Source: G963674835 sp963674835
Lineage (GTDB): Bacteria; Planctomycetota; Planctomycetia; Pirellulales; Thermoguttaceae
Direction of reading: 5' to 3'
NCBI GenBank assembly: GCA_963674835.2
Contig: CAXXKC010000003.1
Location: 1,054,001-1,118,000, forward strand
DNA: 64,000 nucleotides
A model generated the notes under the pieces. That model did no database searches. It was not told the origin of the DNA and worked only from the letters and a program-made list of their open reading frames with translations. Each line of letters starts with the position of its first letter. Position 1 is the first letter of the stretch. A program made the translations under genes and the position numbers. Positions 39,250 to 48,929 of this stretch are shown here, piece after piece.

Positions 39250-40518
39250 TCAGATGGCCAGCACCTCGATCGGCACGATCGAGAGCACGCAGTCTTCCTT
39301 GCCCTGCGTGTAGGCGATGTATAGGTTCCCCTTGTGTTCCATGGCGAACGGATAGGACCACTCCGTGGCTTGGCCCACGGCATTTTCAAAAAGTCGTCTC
39401 CGCGGCCATTGCTGGTGGCGCAGCTTGAAGATGCGACGGAACAGCCCGCCTTCGGGACCGGTCACGGCGATGGTCAGCAGACACCGTCCCTCCTCCAAGC
39501 TGTCGGTCAGCAGGTAATTCTGGCCGGTGCTCAATCTGCCCGCAAATGGCTGGCTCGGCGCTAGAGGAAAATTGCTCAGCCCCAGCGTCGTCCACGTGTG
39601 CCCGCCGTCGTAACTCTCGGCCACCGGCGCGCTCCACGCGTCCGGCACGTTCGGCGTATGCTGCTGTGGGCGGCATATGGCCAGAAGGTTGTTCTTGCCC
39701 CGATTGGCGATCGCCGTCTCCGGATACAGCAGCTTGAGGTCGTCGGGCCGGGGTATCTTCACCATCTTCCACTTCGTAAGATCGTCCCCCTCGCTGACGG
39801 CCACGGCGGCGTCATACCAGTGGTTCTCACCGCCGATCAGCCAGTTTCCGTCCTCCATGCGCTGCGGCGGGCAGAAAGGTAGAAACTCGGCAATGGCCGA
39901 CTTCTCCTGCCACACCCACTCGCCGGTCGAGTCGTCGAGGATGAACACCTCCGTCGTCGGGCGGTGTTTGTGCCCCGGCTTGTCGCGCCAGCACACAAAG
40001 AAGCCGTACAGCTTGCCGCCGTGGGCAAACAGCATCGGGTGGTTGTGCGAGTTCGCTCCGACCAGCGGCGTCTGCGCCCACATGGTCGGCTTGCTCCAGT
40101 GCAGCGCGTCCGCCGACGTGCATCCGCGGATCACTTCATCATAGTCGCCCGTCTCCCTCGTGCGGTGGTTCGCCCATCCCATGTAAAACCGGTCGCCGTG
40201 CCACGCAATCGTCGCCTCGTGCAGGTAATGATAACCGTCCGGCTTGGCGCGGTGGACCGTCACATGGGTCACGATATCCAGGTCGCACATCTCCTGCGGC
40301 GACGGGAATGGCACCGCCGGATCCCAGACCGCCGTGAGCGATTTGTCGGCGGCAAGCTCCGCCGAGGTGGGCTTCCGCCTTGTCGGCGCGCCAGCGTCGG
40401 CGGCCAGGCACGCGCCGCCTTCCCGCCTCGGCAACAGCGTCGCCGCAACGGCGCCCGTCGCACTGCCGATCGTGGCCTGAAGCATGCGCCGTCGCGTGAC
40501 TCGCGTTTCCATGGTCAT
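39250..40518 (-). CDS. Tat-exported sialidase/BNR-like protein
   Basis: Product of 422 residues. It begins with a twin-arginine-type leader (TRRRMLQATIGSATGAVAATLL). The mature protein is a beta-propeller with exo-sialidase-like segments: HEATIAWHGDRFYMGWANH, CTSADALHWSKPTMW, NHPMLFAHGGKLYGFFVCW, ESYDGGHTWTTLG, and a final YPFAMEHKGNLYIAYTQGKEDC. The Arg triad of true sialidases is not obvious to me. The start at 40518 has AGGAAAG upstream. It precedes GH127 by 90 bp on the same strand, so the three genes probably form one polysaccharide-use unit. Confidence 0.86.
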   Translation of the reverse strand: MTMETRVTRRRMLQATIGSATGAVAATLLPRREGGACLAADAGAPTRRKPTSAELAADKSLTAVWDPAVPFPSPQEMCDLDIVTHVTVHRAKPDGYHYLHEATIAWHGDRFYMGWANHRTRETGDYDEVIRGCTSADALHWSKPTMWAQTPLVGANSHNHPMLFAHGGKLYGFFVCWRDKPGHKHRPTTEVFILDDSTGEWVWQEKSAIAEFLPFCPPQRMEDGNWLIGGENHWYDAAVAVSEGDDLTKWKMVKIPRPDDLKLLYPETAIANRGKNNLLAICRPQQHTPNVPDAWSAPVAESYDGGHTWTTLGLSNFPLAPSQPFAGRLSTGQNYLLTDSLEEGRCLLTIAVTGPEGGLFRRIFKLRHQQWPRRRLFENAVGQATEWSYPFAMEHKGNLYIAYTQGKEDCVLSIVPIEVLAI

Positions 40519-41205
40519 AGTGCGTCTTTCCTGGGTACCGAAGGTCATTCGTGACGGCTGCGGTTTTGCCAGACGCCTTGCCCGCACGTCATTGCAGCAA
40601 CATCACCTACGCGAAGAAGGCAGGCAAGTTCTCCGTTGCCATACCCCCCCACATTTTACACGGACGGTGCCCAAATGCGACCATTTCTCCCACAGAAGCT
40701 CGAACCGGGTACATTCCAGCCAGCAACCCCGACCGCAATCTCCCGAGTCCGGACCCTCAACATGACGGCGGTTGTGGGCGCCCCCCTTTTCTCCACATTC
40801 TCTCTCATCGATCTATCCGCACATGACGCAGGATCCCGCTATTCACCCCGCAAAGAACAAGGAACTCTCGACGGCCTGTTGTCGGCTGATTGACAGTTGC
40901 CGGAATGCGGAGACAACTGAAAGGAAAAACCAGAAAGAAGGCAAAGGCGGGAAGAACGACGGGATGCTGGGCAATGACAGAAGGGCAACCGCTCGGCCCG
41001 GCCTGCTCTCGTCTTCCCTCGATGATCGGCTCGCTCGGTGGCCGAGCAGCCTAACGGGAGAATGCGGGAGCGAGCTTTGCCCTAACGACCAGCTTTGCTC
41101 GGAAGATTTTTCGACCACCCCAAATGAGCACTGCGAGACAAACCAGCAGCGGCACCCGCGCGAGCCAACAGGCGGATTGGTCCTCAAACGTCAGGCTGGC
41201 GGCTC
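40519..41205. other. Intergenic, 690 bp, no gene supported
   Basis: A plus-strand frame of 148 codons covers part of this gap but has no ribosome site and no recognisable domain. A 10-bp inverted repeat, GGCTCGCTCGGTGGCCGAGC, lies near 41028-41047, without a T-run. On the minus strand a frame overlapping the end of the phosphoesterase gene encodes a hydrophobic helix (see findings). Confidence 0.5.
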
Positions 41206-43869
41206 TCAGTTGCTCTGAGGAGATTCCACGGCAGTTGCGACGTCGGCGCCGCCGAAGCACCAGAGATTTCCTGCGTAATCGTGCACGAACAGCAGGTTGC
41301 CAGTGACCGCAGGAGCCGTCTTGATGGGAGTTCCTACGACATACCCCCAAACCACCTCCCCGTTGCGATTGACGGCGCGAATCGATGTGTCGTCATGGCC
41401 GAACCATGCCAGATCGCCAGCAACCACGGGCGCGGAACTTCCGGCCATTGCCTGACGGCGGGATCTGCGAAAGCGATCCGGATCACGGGCGCAATCCACC
41501 TTCCAACAGGTCTTTCCCGTCTCGAAATCGAGGGCTCGAAAGGGCTCGCCGTTGAGCAAGATCTTGTCATCCCAGACAACGGGCACCGCGTTTGCGTAAC
41601 CGGCACTGGCGTTTTCCGCTTGCCAGATAAGAGCTCCCGTCGATGCGTTGCGAACCCGGATCCCGGACGAGCCGCTATAGATGAGCTTTCCGCTCACCAC
41701 AATGGGTGCGGAGGTGGATCGCGAGGACTCGTCGGTTTTCCAGATCGTCTCTTCCCCGGGGAGTTGCAGGGCGGTGGCGGCGCCTCGCCTCGCGGAATAC
41801 AGGACGTCGTCGAATACCGTGGCGAACGAGGCGTAGTATCCAACGTCCCCCTTCTGCAGCTTTCTCTGGGCTCCGGTAACGTAGTCGAGCAGGCTCGGCG
41901 GCTTAGGCCAGTCGCTGACGACCAGGCCGAAGCGGGTCGGCACCGGCGGCGTGTTGTTGATCGCCAGCGGCCGCCCGTCTGCGTAGGCACTATCCAGCGG
42001 CTTGCTCCACAGAGAGCGCCCGTTTGCGGCGGCGTACGCGGCCACCCAGCCTTCACCCGTCACGGCATAGACAACGCCGTCGTGAACCGATACCGGACCG
42101 CGGATATCGCCCAAAGGGGAGTCTGCCTTCCAGACAGGACGCCCGGTGGCCGCATCGAGACACAGCACACCCGCACCCGGGGTCCCGGCATTCGGATCTC
42201 CCACGGAAACGAATACCCGGCCACCGGCAACCACGGGTGAATTATGCAGCACATGCACGCTTCCCGTGTGCGTAACCCACAAGGGGAACAGCGGCGCTTG
42301 CGGTCCGCGAGCAATACGTCGCGGCGGCGCGCCGCACAGGACCCACGGAAAGTCCCCGCCCGGTTTCGCTACGGGCAACCGGTCGGGGCCGACGTCGATT
42401 GTCTGCGTCCGTCTCCAGATCGATCCGGTAACATCGGTGGCCTCGACGACGCATTTCCAGCGTCCCGGCACGTCGGGCTCGAACAGGCCGTGCCACGACC
42501 AGTCGCCATGCTGACGAAGCTGCGTCGTGCTCGTGGTCCCATTCGGTGAACTCCAGTGGCAGACGACCGATTGCACAAGCAGCGCGGTGTCGTAGGCGAG
42601 GACAACCAGCGGTTGGTGCCCCTGCACCGCGTTGGGCCCGGGGGAGACGATTCGCAACCGTTTGTACTGCCCGGCCACGCGCAGCCTGGAACGAATGCCG
42701 TCGGGTCCGACGTATACCCAACGATAGGTTCGCGAATACGCTCCCCAATCACGCCCACGCGCGGGAGCACTGATCAGCACGGGAACGCGATGCCGGCTTC
42801 CGGCCTGCACCACGTGCCAGTGGGCCGCGATTTGACAGACGATGTTGATTCCTTCGGCACGGCGCTGATCGAACCATTCGGCGTCCAAAGGACAATGAGA
42901 CACGACGATCACCGGAGTCTTCGGCGGGATCGCCTGCAGGTCGGCCTGTAGCCAATCACGCTGCCGCTGTTGGCCCTCGGGGCTCAGGTACGATGCCTCC
43001 GAGACAAACTGAACAAAATGCACGCCCCCGTAATTCCAGGAATAGTACGGCGGCCCAATCCGCCTCTCGAAGTTCAGCGTAGATCGCGGGTCCAGACAGT
43101 TGCCGTCGTGGCCGCCGAATCCCTCGTAGACGGGAAGCTTCGACGACTCCCGGATGCGATCGTACATATCCCACTGATATTCCGATCCGCTCATCGTCAG
43201 ATCGCCGGCCGTCATCATGAAGGCTGGCCGGCCCGGCGCAGAGCTGATTTGCGCATAGTCCTTTGCGATCGGGATCATCTCCTCGACCGTGGTGAATTGG
43301 CTGTCGCTGGCAGTCACGAACCAGAACTCGCGGTTTGCGCAAACCGGGTCGCGGGCAAAGCCAAAGTCCGCAGAGTAGTCCCGGTGCGTCTCATCGAACG
43401 GGATGCGAACAAAGAACTCGCCGGTTGCTCGGAAACCGGTTGGACGACTCGCAATGACGAACCGTTCATGACGGTCCTGGCCAACCTGCATTTCGAAGCG
43501 GTAGCCCCCGTCGCGCGGCGTGCGGAAGACGTGCACTCCATCTGTCACAATCACATCCGCCAGCCCCGGCTCGTCAGGTTCCCGCGATCCGTTTGCGTTG
43601 CGGTCTTCATAGACGCAGCCGCTAACGGTCACACGTCGAGGTTGTGCGGCACCTGCTGTGCGCTCCGCTCGCGGCGGGACCGTCTTCTGCGCCTCGTTCA
43701 GCTCCGCGTCGTTGAAACCTCGCAACAGGTCTGCGACCGTGCACAAGTCGGTGTCGTCGATCGGCTCCTGGATCGCACCATCTGCCGCGAATGCGAGGCA
43801 TTCCAACGCGAAGACGACGCAGAATACGACGGCAGCTGCGCACCTTCGTGCATGCAATCGAACGGGCAT
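41206..43869 (-). CDS. Secreted calcineurin-like phosphoesterase fused to a PQQ-type beta-propeller
   Basis: Product of 887 residues. A signal peptide (CAAAVVFCVVFALECLAFA) is followed by a small SdrD-like domain (GCVYEDRNANGSREPDEPG). The phosphoesterase domain has VTASDSQF, AGDLTMSG, EGFGGHDGNCLD (GGHD instead of GNHD), VVSHCPLD, and AAHWHVVQ, so the metal ligands are mostly kept. The C-terminal half is a beta-propeller of PQQ/BamB type: VFVSVGDPNAGTPGAGVLCLD, VYAVTGEGWVAAYAAANG, VPVVWDDKILLNGEPF, LAWFGHDDTSIRAVNRNG. Start at 43869 has GAGGA upstream. Likely substrate is extracellular phosphorylated glycan or nucleotide; the propeller may bind a polymer. Confidence 0.87.
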   Translation of the reverse strand: MPVRLHARRCAAAVVFCVVFALECLAFAADGAIQEPIDDTDLCTVADLLRGFNDAELNEAQKTVPPRAERTAGAAQPRRVTVSGCVYEDRNANGSREPDEPGLADVIVTDGVHVFRTPRDGGYRFEMQVGQDRHERFVIASRPTGFRATGEFFVRIPFDETHRDYSADFGFARDPVCANREFWFVTASDSQFTTVEEMIPIAKDYAQISSAPGRPAFMMTAGDLTMSGSEYQWDMYDRIRESSKLPVYEGFGGHDGNCLDPRSTLNFERRIGPPYYSWNYGGVHFVQFVSEASYLSPEGQQRQRDWLQADLQAIPPKTPVIVVSHCPLDAEWFDQRRAEGINIVCQIAAHWHVVQAGSRHRVPVLISAPARGRDWGAYSRTYRWVYVGPDGIRSRLRVAGQYKRLRIVSPGPNAVQGHQPLVVLAYDTALLVQSVVCHWSSPNGTTSTTQLRQHGDWSWHGLFEPDVPGRWKCVVEATDVTGSIWRRTQTIDVGPDRLPVAKPGGDFPWVLCGAPPRRIARGPQAPLFPLWVTHTGSVHVLHNSPVVAGGRVFVSVGDPNAGTPGAGVLCLDAATGRPVWKADSPLGDIRGPVSVHDGVVYAVTGEGWVAAYAAANGRSLWSKPLDSAYADGRPLAINNTPPVPTRFGLVVSDWPKPPSLLDYVTGAQRKLQKGDVGYYASFATVFDDVLYSARRGAATALQLPGEETIWKTDESSRSTSAPIVVSGKLIYSGSSGIRVRNASTGALIWQAENASAGYANAVPVVWDDKILLNGEPFRALDFETGKTCWKVDCARDPDRFRRSRRQAMAGSSAPVVAGDLAWFGHDDTSIRAVNRNGEVVWGYVVGTPIKTAPAVTGNLLFVHDYAGNLWCFGGADVATAVESPQSN

Positions 43870-44340
43870 GAGAACGTCCTCGCGTTTCATTTCGGCAAAC
43901 GCATCGTACCGCAACGGCGCCCGGCGTTCATCCTATGCCATCCTATTAAGCGAAACAACCAAAACGTTGCCCAGGAAGGGGACACCATTACTCGGCACGG
44001 CAATTTGCGCAGCGGGACAGGAGCGACTCTTGACACTCGCCATGCGCTGCGTTCTTGATAGGGCTCTGGCTGTTATGGTACAACCCGCCCGTGTCGAGCA
44101 TGCCAACGCCGTCTGTCATTCTGCGGCTTGCGGCAACCAGCGCAGAGCAGTCCGCGAGGACGTGTGCGAATGCGCGTGGGTGAAACGCGTCGGATCGCCC
44201 AGACGCGCCGGCCTGTCGCTGCCGGATTCGTGGGTTCTGGCAATGCCCGCACAGAGAAAGGCCAGCCGCGGCCTGAATCCGGGCTCCGAAGCCCTTGTAG
44301 CGCGGGTTCGCGTCAGACGACAGCCCGGCCTCACGCCAGA
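43870..44340. other. Intergenic, no gene supported
   Basis: About 470 bp between the phosphoesterase start and the PEP-CTERM gene end. No coding frame with a ribosome site and no repeat copy seen. Confidence 0.45.
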
Positions 44341-46182
44341 CTACGCTGACCGCTTCCGACGAACAAATCCGCCCATGCATACCAGCCCGATGCCGAAAAG
44401 CACCACGCTTGCCGGTTCGGGAACGGCCGGCGGGTCATTGGCGCCCACGGCGAAGAACGAAAACGAGTCGACGCCGTAGGCATAGATGTGATTCCCCGCC
44501 GTATCGATCGCACTAGTGATGTCTTCCCAGACCGAGGCCACGTCGTCGAAGTGAAACACCCGCAGGTCGTCTTCGGTCAGCCCGAGACTGGCCACCAGCG
44601 CGTCGTCGTAGCGGAAGGTGACGTCGGCCTCGGTGAAGTCGAGCCCACCCACGGCGTCGAAGTACCACACGCCGGCAACGTAGTCGATTCCCGCCGGAAC
44701 GTCGCTGCGAGCCGGGTCGTCCAGGGCAATCGTCAGTGTGCCGCCGGTGAGAACATCGCCGAACTCGATACGGACGCTATTGACAAGATCGATGTCGGTG
44801 TCGGTCTGTGATTCGCCCCAGTTGTATGCGCCGGGGCCGCTGGCAATTGCAAGCCGGGGCAGAATGAGCTGGCCCAGGTTCGTGGCATACCAGCCGTTGT
44901 CCGCGTCGTTGTCGACGGTGTTCAGGGCTTGGCTCATTGCACGCAGGTCGAGCGCGACCTCGGCGCCGGCACCATTGGCAACGATACGGCCGTTGTTGGT
45001 CAGACTACCGGTCAGGCTGACCACGCCGTTACCCTGGAACCGGCCGGTGGCGCCGGCGTTGAGTCGGACGTACAATTCTCCGGGGCCCGTCAGGTTTCCG
45101 CCGTAGAAGTTGTATTCGCCCTCCGCGCCCGCTCTCTCGCCAATATACACGGCAGTGTTAACCGTGTTCGTTCCGCCATTCTGGTTGAACGTACCTGTCC
45201 CAGAGCGCCCGACGTCGAGCAGTGATGACGTAACCTGACCGCCGTTTAGGTGATACGTGCCGGTCGCTCCGGGATCGTCCCCGAGATAGATATTGATCCC
45301 ACGGACGCCGGTTTTCACGATCTGGCCGCCGTTCTGTGTGAACACACCGCTACCCTGGCGACCGACATATAGGTACTCGAGATCGGTAGGGTCGTTGATA
45401 TTGAGCTGTCCGCCGTCGAGCCTATAGGAGCCCGAACCGGTGCTGGTGGAACCAAGGATCACGGCCGTCGCCTGGACAAGCGCGCCGCCCGACTGGCTGA
45501 ACGATCCTTGGCCATAGCCGCCTACAAGGATGTCGTCGGTGGAAACCAGATTGCCGTTGCCGGACAGAAAGTAGTCCCCTTGGCCGTCCGCGTATACGCC
45601 AAGGCGGACGCCCCGTGTCTGGTACGTGCCGCCGCTGTGGTTGATCGTCGCTTCTCCGTGGTTGCCGAAAAACGAGGTGTAACTCTCCAACAGGCCGCCC
45701 TGCAGGTTGAGGATGCCATGACTGCCGACAAGGTCACCCATTTGCAGGTTATTGCCGACGTCGGTGGTGCCCGACTCCTGGATATGGGTGGCCGTGCCGC
45801 CGTACCCGATGTGGTATTGGAGGCCAACGTTCAGGGTGCCACCGTTGACGCGAATAGTGTTATTGGAGCCGGCATCGTAACCCGTATGAAGGGACAAGCA
45901 GTGCTCATCCTCAGTCACCACCGCGCGCCCGTCCAACGAACCACCCTCGGCCACGCGGCCGAAATACGCCGGGTCGACACTGGTCGGCTCAGTCAGGTCG
46001 GACCATGGGCACAGAATCGGACCATAAGGCGGAATCATTCCAAATGCCGACCAGTCCCACTCTCCGGCCCCGCCGTAAACCCAGTCGCGCTCCGCAGCCC
46101 GCACCGGGTTCCCAAACATGGCACAAAACACAATGGTAGCCGCCAGAGACCAAAGGACCGTTTTCAGATGCGAGCAATTCAT
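44341..46182 (-). CDS. PEP-CTERM surface protein with glycine-rich beta-solenoid
   Basis: Product of 613 residues. The signal (WSLAATIVFCAMFG) is followed by at least a dozen turns of about 30 residues with the pattern L-x-V-G-x-x-G-x-G-x-F-x-Q-x-G-G (such as YLYVGRQGSGVFTQNGGQIV and LLDVGRSGTGTFNQNGGTNTV), typical of autotransporter-type beta-helices. The C-terminus carries the PEP-CTERM sorting signal VPEPASVVLFGIGLVCMGGF followed by RRKRSA. This is recognised by exosortase/archaeosortase systems, none of which is in the window. Start at 46182 has AAAGGAC upstream. It ends the glycan block and probably displays on the cell surface or in a matrix. Confidence 0.92.
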   Translation of the reverse strand: MNCSHLKTVLWSLAATIVFCAMFGNPVRAAERDWVYGGAGEWDWSAFGMIPPYGPILCPWSDLTEPTSVDPAYFGRVAEGGSLDGRAVVTEDEHCLSLHTGYDAGSNNTIRVNGGTLNVGLQYHIGYGGTATHIQESGTTDVGNNLQMGDLVGSHGILNLQGGLLESYTSFFGNHGEATINHSGGTYQTRGVRLGVYADGQGDYFLSGNGNLVSTDDILVGGYGQGSFSQSGGALVQATAVILGSTSTGSGSYRLDGGQLNINDPTDLEYLYVGRQGSGVFTQNGGQIVKTGVRGINIYLGDDPGATGTYHLNGGQVTSSLLDVGRSGTGTFNQNGGTNTVNTAVYIGERAGAEGEYNFYGGNLTGPGELYVRLNAGATGRFQGNGVVSLTGSLTNNGRIVANGAGAEVALDLRAMSQALNTVDNDADNGWYATNLGQLILPRLAIASGPGAYNWGESQTDTDIDLVNSVRIEFGDVLTGGTLTIALDDPARSDVPAGIDYVAGVWYFDAVGGLDFTEADVTFRYDDALVASLGLTEDDLRVFHFDDVASVWEDITSAIDTAGNHIYAYGVDSFSFFAVGANDPPAVPEPASVVLFGIGLVCMGGFVRRKRSA

Positions 46183-46550
46183 TGTGGACTGTCCTTTGCG
46201 GATACCCAAACAGAGTTATGTCACCAGCGGCCATTCTACCCAGAAACACCGATTTTGGAACGCTTTTGGTGTAGGAATTCTGACATCTATTCCATTCACC
46301 ACACACCCCGAACGAGGCAAGGCATCCCGGGCCGATGGCGATCAACGGCGGGCAGCTTCTGCCAAGTGCGGTGCGTGGAGAGCAGTTCTGGCCATTCCGC
46401 CAGTACGGGTAGAGCGAATTCGGCGTAGCTGTAGTATGTTTTTCGCTTTCGTAACCGCAGAAACGCGCCGCCGCGAACGTTGCAGCTAAGTGCGACACGC
46501 ACTAGTGCGCGACTTCCCGTTCAAGCAGCCCCCCGCGCAGCCCTGCCCTC
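46183..46550. other. Intergenic with element copy C
   Basis: About 370 bp. The 97-bp palindromic element occupies 46409-46505. No gene. Confidence 0.5.
46409..46505 (+). repeat. 97-bp palindromic element, copy C
   Basis: Full-length copy: starts GTAGAGCGAATTCGGCG and ends GACACGCACTAG. Same order and orientation as copies D and E. On the minus strand it translates to VALSCNVRGGAFLRLRK. Confidence 0.85.
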
Positions 46551-48671
46551 TCACACGCTCGCCACTACGGCCCGTTCCCGCACCAGAGCCGGCCCCGCCA
46601 CGGTTGACTTCGTCCGCACGGCCGCCGTCACCCGCCGCGCTGACCCAGTCGCCGCCCACCGCGACAACGCCAAGAGCGGAAAGTAAATCGGATAGTAGTG
46701 ATATCGCAAATAGAAGACCCTCGGAAACCCCGTCCCCGTAAACTCCCGCTCGTCCCAGGTACCGTCCGCCTCTTGCGAATCGAGCAGATATTGCACGCCC
46801 CGCACCACTGCCGGATGCGATTCCAACCCGGCCGCCAACAACCCCATGAGTGCCCACGCAGTCTGCGACGCCGTCGTCGGCCCTTGCCCGCGGAGCCGCG
46901 GGTCGGTATATGTCTCCGGCGATTCTCCCCAGCCGCCATTCGGCTGTTGATACGCCAGCAGCCACTGCGCCCCGGCCACCACCATCGGATTCTCGGCCGA
47001 CACGCCGCAAGCGACCAGCCCCGTCAACGCCTGCCACGTGCCGTACACATAGTTCACTCCCCATCGCCCAAACCAACTTCCGTCCGGCTCCTGGCTGCCC
47101 CGCAAGTAAGCCACGGCCCGGTCCACCGCCCGATCTCCCACGCGCCGTCCCAAGCTCCCCAACGCCTCCAACACGCGCCCCGTCAGATCCGGAGTGCTCG
47201 GATCGATCATCGCGTTGTGATCGGCCAACGGCACGTAGCGTAGAAACTCCCGATCGTTGTCCCGATCGAAAGCCCCCCAGCCGCCATCCTTGTTCTGCAT
47301 CGCCAACAACCACGCCTCCCCACGCCGGATCGCTTCGACAGCATCCTCCAACACCGCCGACTCCTCGACGTCCTCTTCCTCCTCGACCAACCGCAAACTC
47401 GCCGGCAGCACGTCGCTGGCCGACCGCTCATCGAACTGCTCCTTCATGGCCATCAACACCATGGCCGTATCATCCGCGTCCGGATAATGGTCGTTGCGAT
47501 ATTCAAAACACCACCCGCCCGGCTCGGCGGCCACCGTCGCCGACCAGTCCCCTGCCCTATCGATTTGCCGGTCCAACAGCCATCGCGACGCGCGAACCAT
47601 CGCCCGGTCATCCCCGCGCAGCCCACTGGCCGCCAACGCTCGCATCGTCAATGCCGTATCCCACACGGGCGACTTGCACGGCTGCACCCTCACCGTGTCC
47701 GACGTCTCATCTTCCAGCACCAAACCGTGCAGATGCTCGAAACATCGCTCCAGCTCCGGACTATCCTCTTCGTAGCCCAAGCACCCCAACGCCACGATGC
47801 TCCAGATCATCGGCGGATAGATCGCGCCCAGCCCCTCACTTCCCTCAAAGTGCCCCAGCAGCCATTGCTCCGCCGCACGAAGTGCCCTACGCCGCAGCGG
47901 CAGCCACCCTTTCCGCTGGCACCAGTGCAACGCACGGTCTGCCGTTCGAAAGAAACGGTCCCAACTAAACAACCCCGTCCCGCCCGGCAACCCCGGGCAC
48001 CGTGGGATCGTCCAGTCCTTCGGATCCCGAACAAACAACTCGCGAATGCCCCGCTGCGGCTCGATCCTCCGCACCGGCTGGCTCGCCGAAACGACCGCCA
48101 ATGGCACGATCATCGTCCGCGACCAGGCGCTCACCTCGCTCAGGTTGCCCGGAAACCATCGCGGCAACAGCAGAACCTCCGGCGGAACCGCCGGACACTG
48201 GCGGTACGGAATCTGACCCAGAAGCGCCAGATAGAACCGCGTGTAGCTGTTCACCGCATCGGCGCCTCCTTGTGCAAGGATCGCCGACCGCGCCCGCTGC
48301 ATGTACTCCTCGCTCGGATCGTGCCCCGTCAGCTTCAGAGCGAAGTAGGCCTTCACGCTGCCGCTGATCTCCGCGCGCCCTCCCGGATACATCGCCCAAC
48401 CGCCCTCCGGCAACTGCTTCTCGATCAGGTACCGTGCCGCGCGGCGGGCCAGCGAGCTCTGCTCCCGTCCCAGAAAGGCCCACAACAGAACGATCTCGCT
48501 CTCCAGAATCGTGTCCCCTTCCAGTTCCCCGACCCAATGGCCGTCGGGCTGCTGTTGGCCGCGCAACCACTGCCGGCTGCACGCGATGGCCCTCCGCACC
48601 GAGCCCGGCAAACAGGTCCCGGCTGAGCCATCCGAAGGAGAGAAACAAGACGAGTCGTCATGCCCATCCAT
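46551..48671 (-). CDS. shc: Squalene-hopene cyclase
   Basis: Product of about 706 residues. The cyclase acid motif D-x-D-D appears as PDADDTAM (about residues 398-401). QW repeats are spread through the protein: QQPDGHWVG, QLPEGGWAM, QNKDGGWGAFD, QEPDGSWFGRWG, and QQPNGGWGE. The enzyme converts squalene to hopene or diplopterol at the membrane. The C-terminal GTGFPRVFYLRYHYYPIYFP is the substrate-channel region. An ATG at 48671 has AGGG upstream; another at 48704 or 48797 would add up to 42 residues of less conserved sequence. It supports bacterial hopanoid synthesis, often found in planctomycetes. A membrane glycosyltransferase gene follows. Confidence 0.94.
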   Translation of the reverse strand: MDGHDDSSCFSPSDGSAGTCLPGSVRRAIACSRQWLRGQQQPDGHWVGELEGDTILESEIVLLWAFLGREQSSLARRAARYLIEKQLPEGGWAMYPGGRAEISGSVKAYFALKLTGHDPSEEYMQRARSAILAQGGADAVNSYTRFYLALLGQIPYRQCPAVPPEVLLLPRWFPGNLSEVSAWSRTMIVPLAVVSASQPVRRIEPQRGIRELFVRDPKDWTIPRCPGLPGGTGLFSWDRFFRTADRALHWCQRKGWLPLRRRALRAAEQWLLGHFEGSEGLGAIYPPMIWSIVALGCLGYEEDSPELERCFEHLHGLVLEDETSDTVRVQPCKSPVWDTALTMRALAASGLRGDDRAMVRASRWLLDRQIDRAGDWSATVAAEPGGWCFEYRNDHYPDADDTAMVLMAMKEQFDERSASDVLPASLRLVEEEEDVEESAVLEDAVEAIRRGEAWLLAMQNKDGGWGAFDRDNDREFLRYVPLADHNAMIDPSTPDLTGRVLEALGSLGRRVGDRAVDRAVAYLRGSQEPDGSWFGRWGVNYVYGTWQALTGLVACGVSAENPMVVAGAQWLLAYQQPNGGWGESPETYTDPRLRGQGPTTASQTAWALMGLLAAGLESHPAVVRGVQYLLDSQEADGTWDEREFTGTGFPRVFYLRYHYYPIYFPLLALSRWAATGSARRVTAAVRTKSTVAGPALVRERAVVASV

Positions 48672-48929
48672 GGGCAGGACCCTGGCATTCCAGCGTCGAT
48701 CCATGCGAGTGCCCGATTTCCATATCTGGCGGTCTTCCTTGACACGCTCCCCCGGACCGAAATTCCGGGACCGATAGCATAAGCCACGCCCTCGCACCCG
48801 ACAACCCCACTAAACCCCCACAAAATCCTGTGTAATAACCCCCTATTAGAAATAGGGGTCGGGAGTCTTCTTCGCGCACACAACCCAAAACTGGCCGGGA
48901 CCACCTACCGCCTCCTCGCCGCCAGCCAT

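Noticed and set aside
41028..41047. Inverted repeat as a transcription terminator
   Set aside because: No T-run on either strand after the stem.
40772..41218. Plus-strand open frame of 148 codons
   Set aside because: No ribosome site, no recognised domain, biased to Ser/Arg/Lys-Asn runs, and lies in the gap next to a real minus-strand gene.
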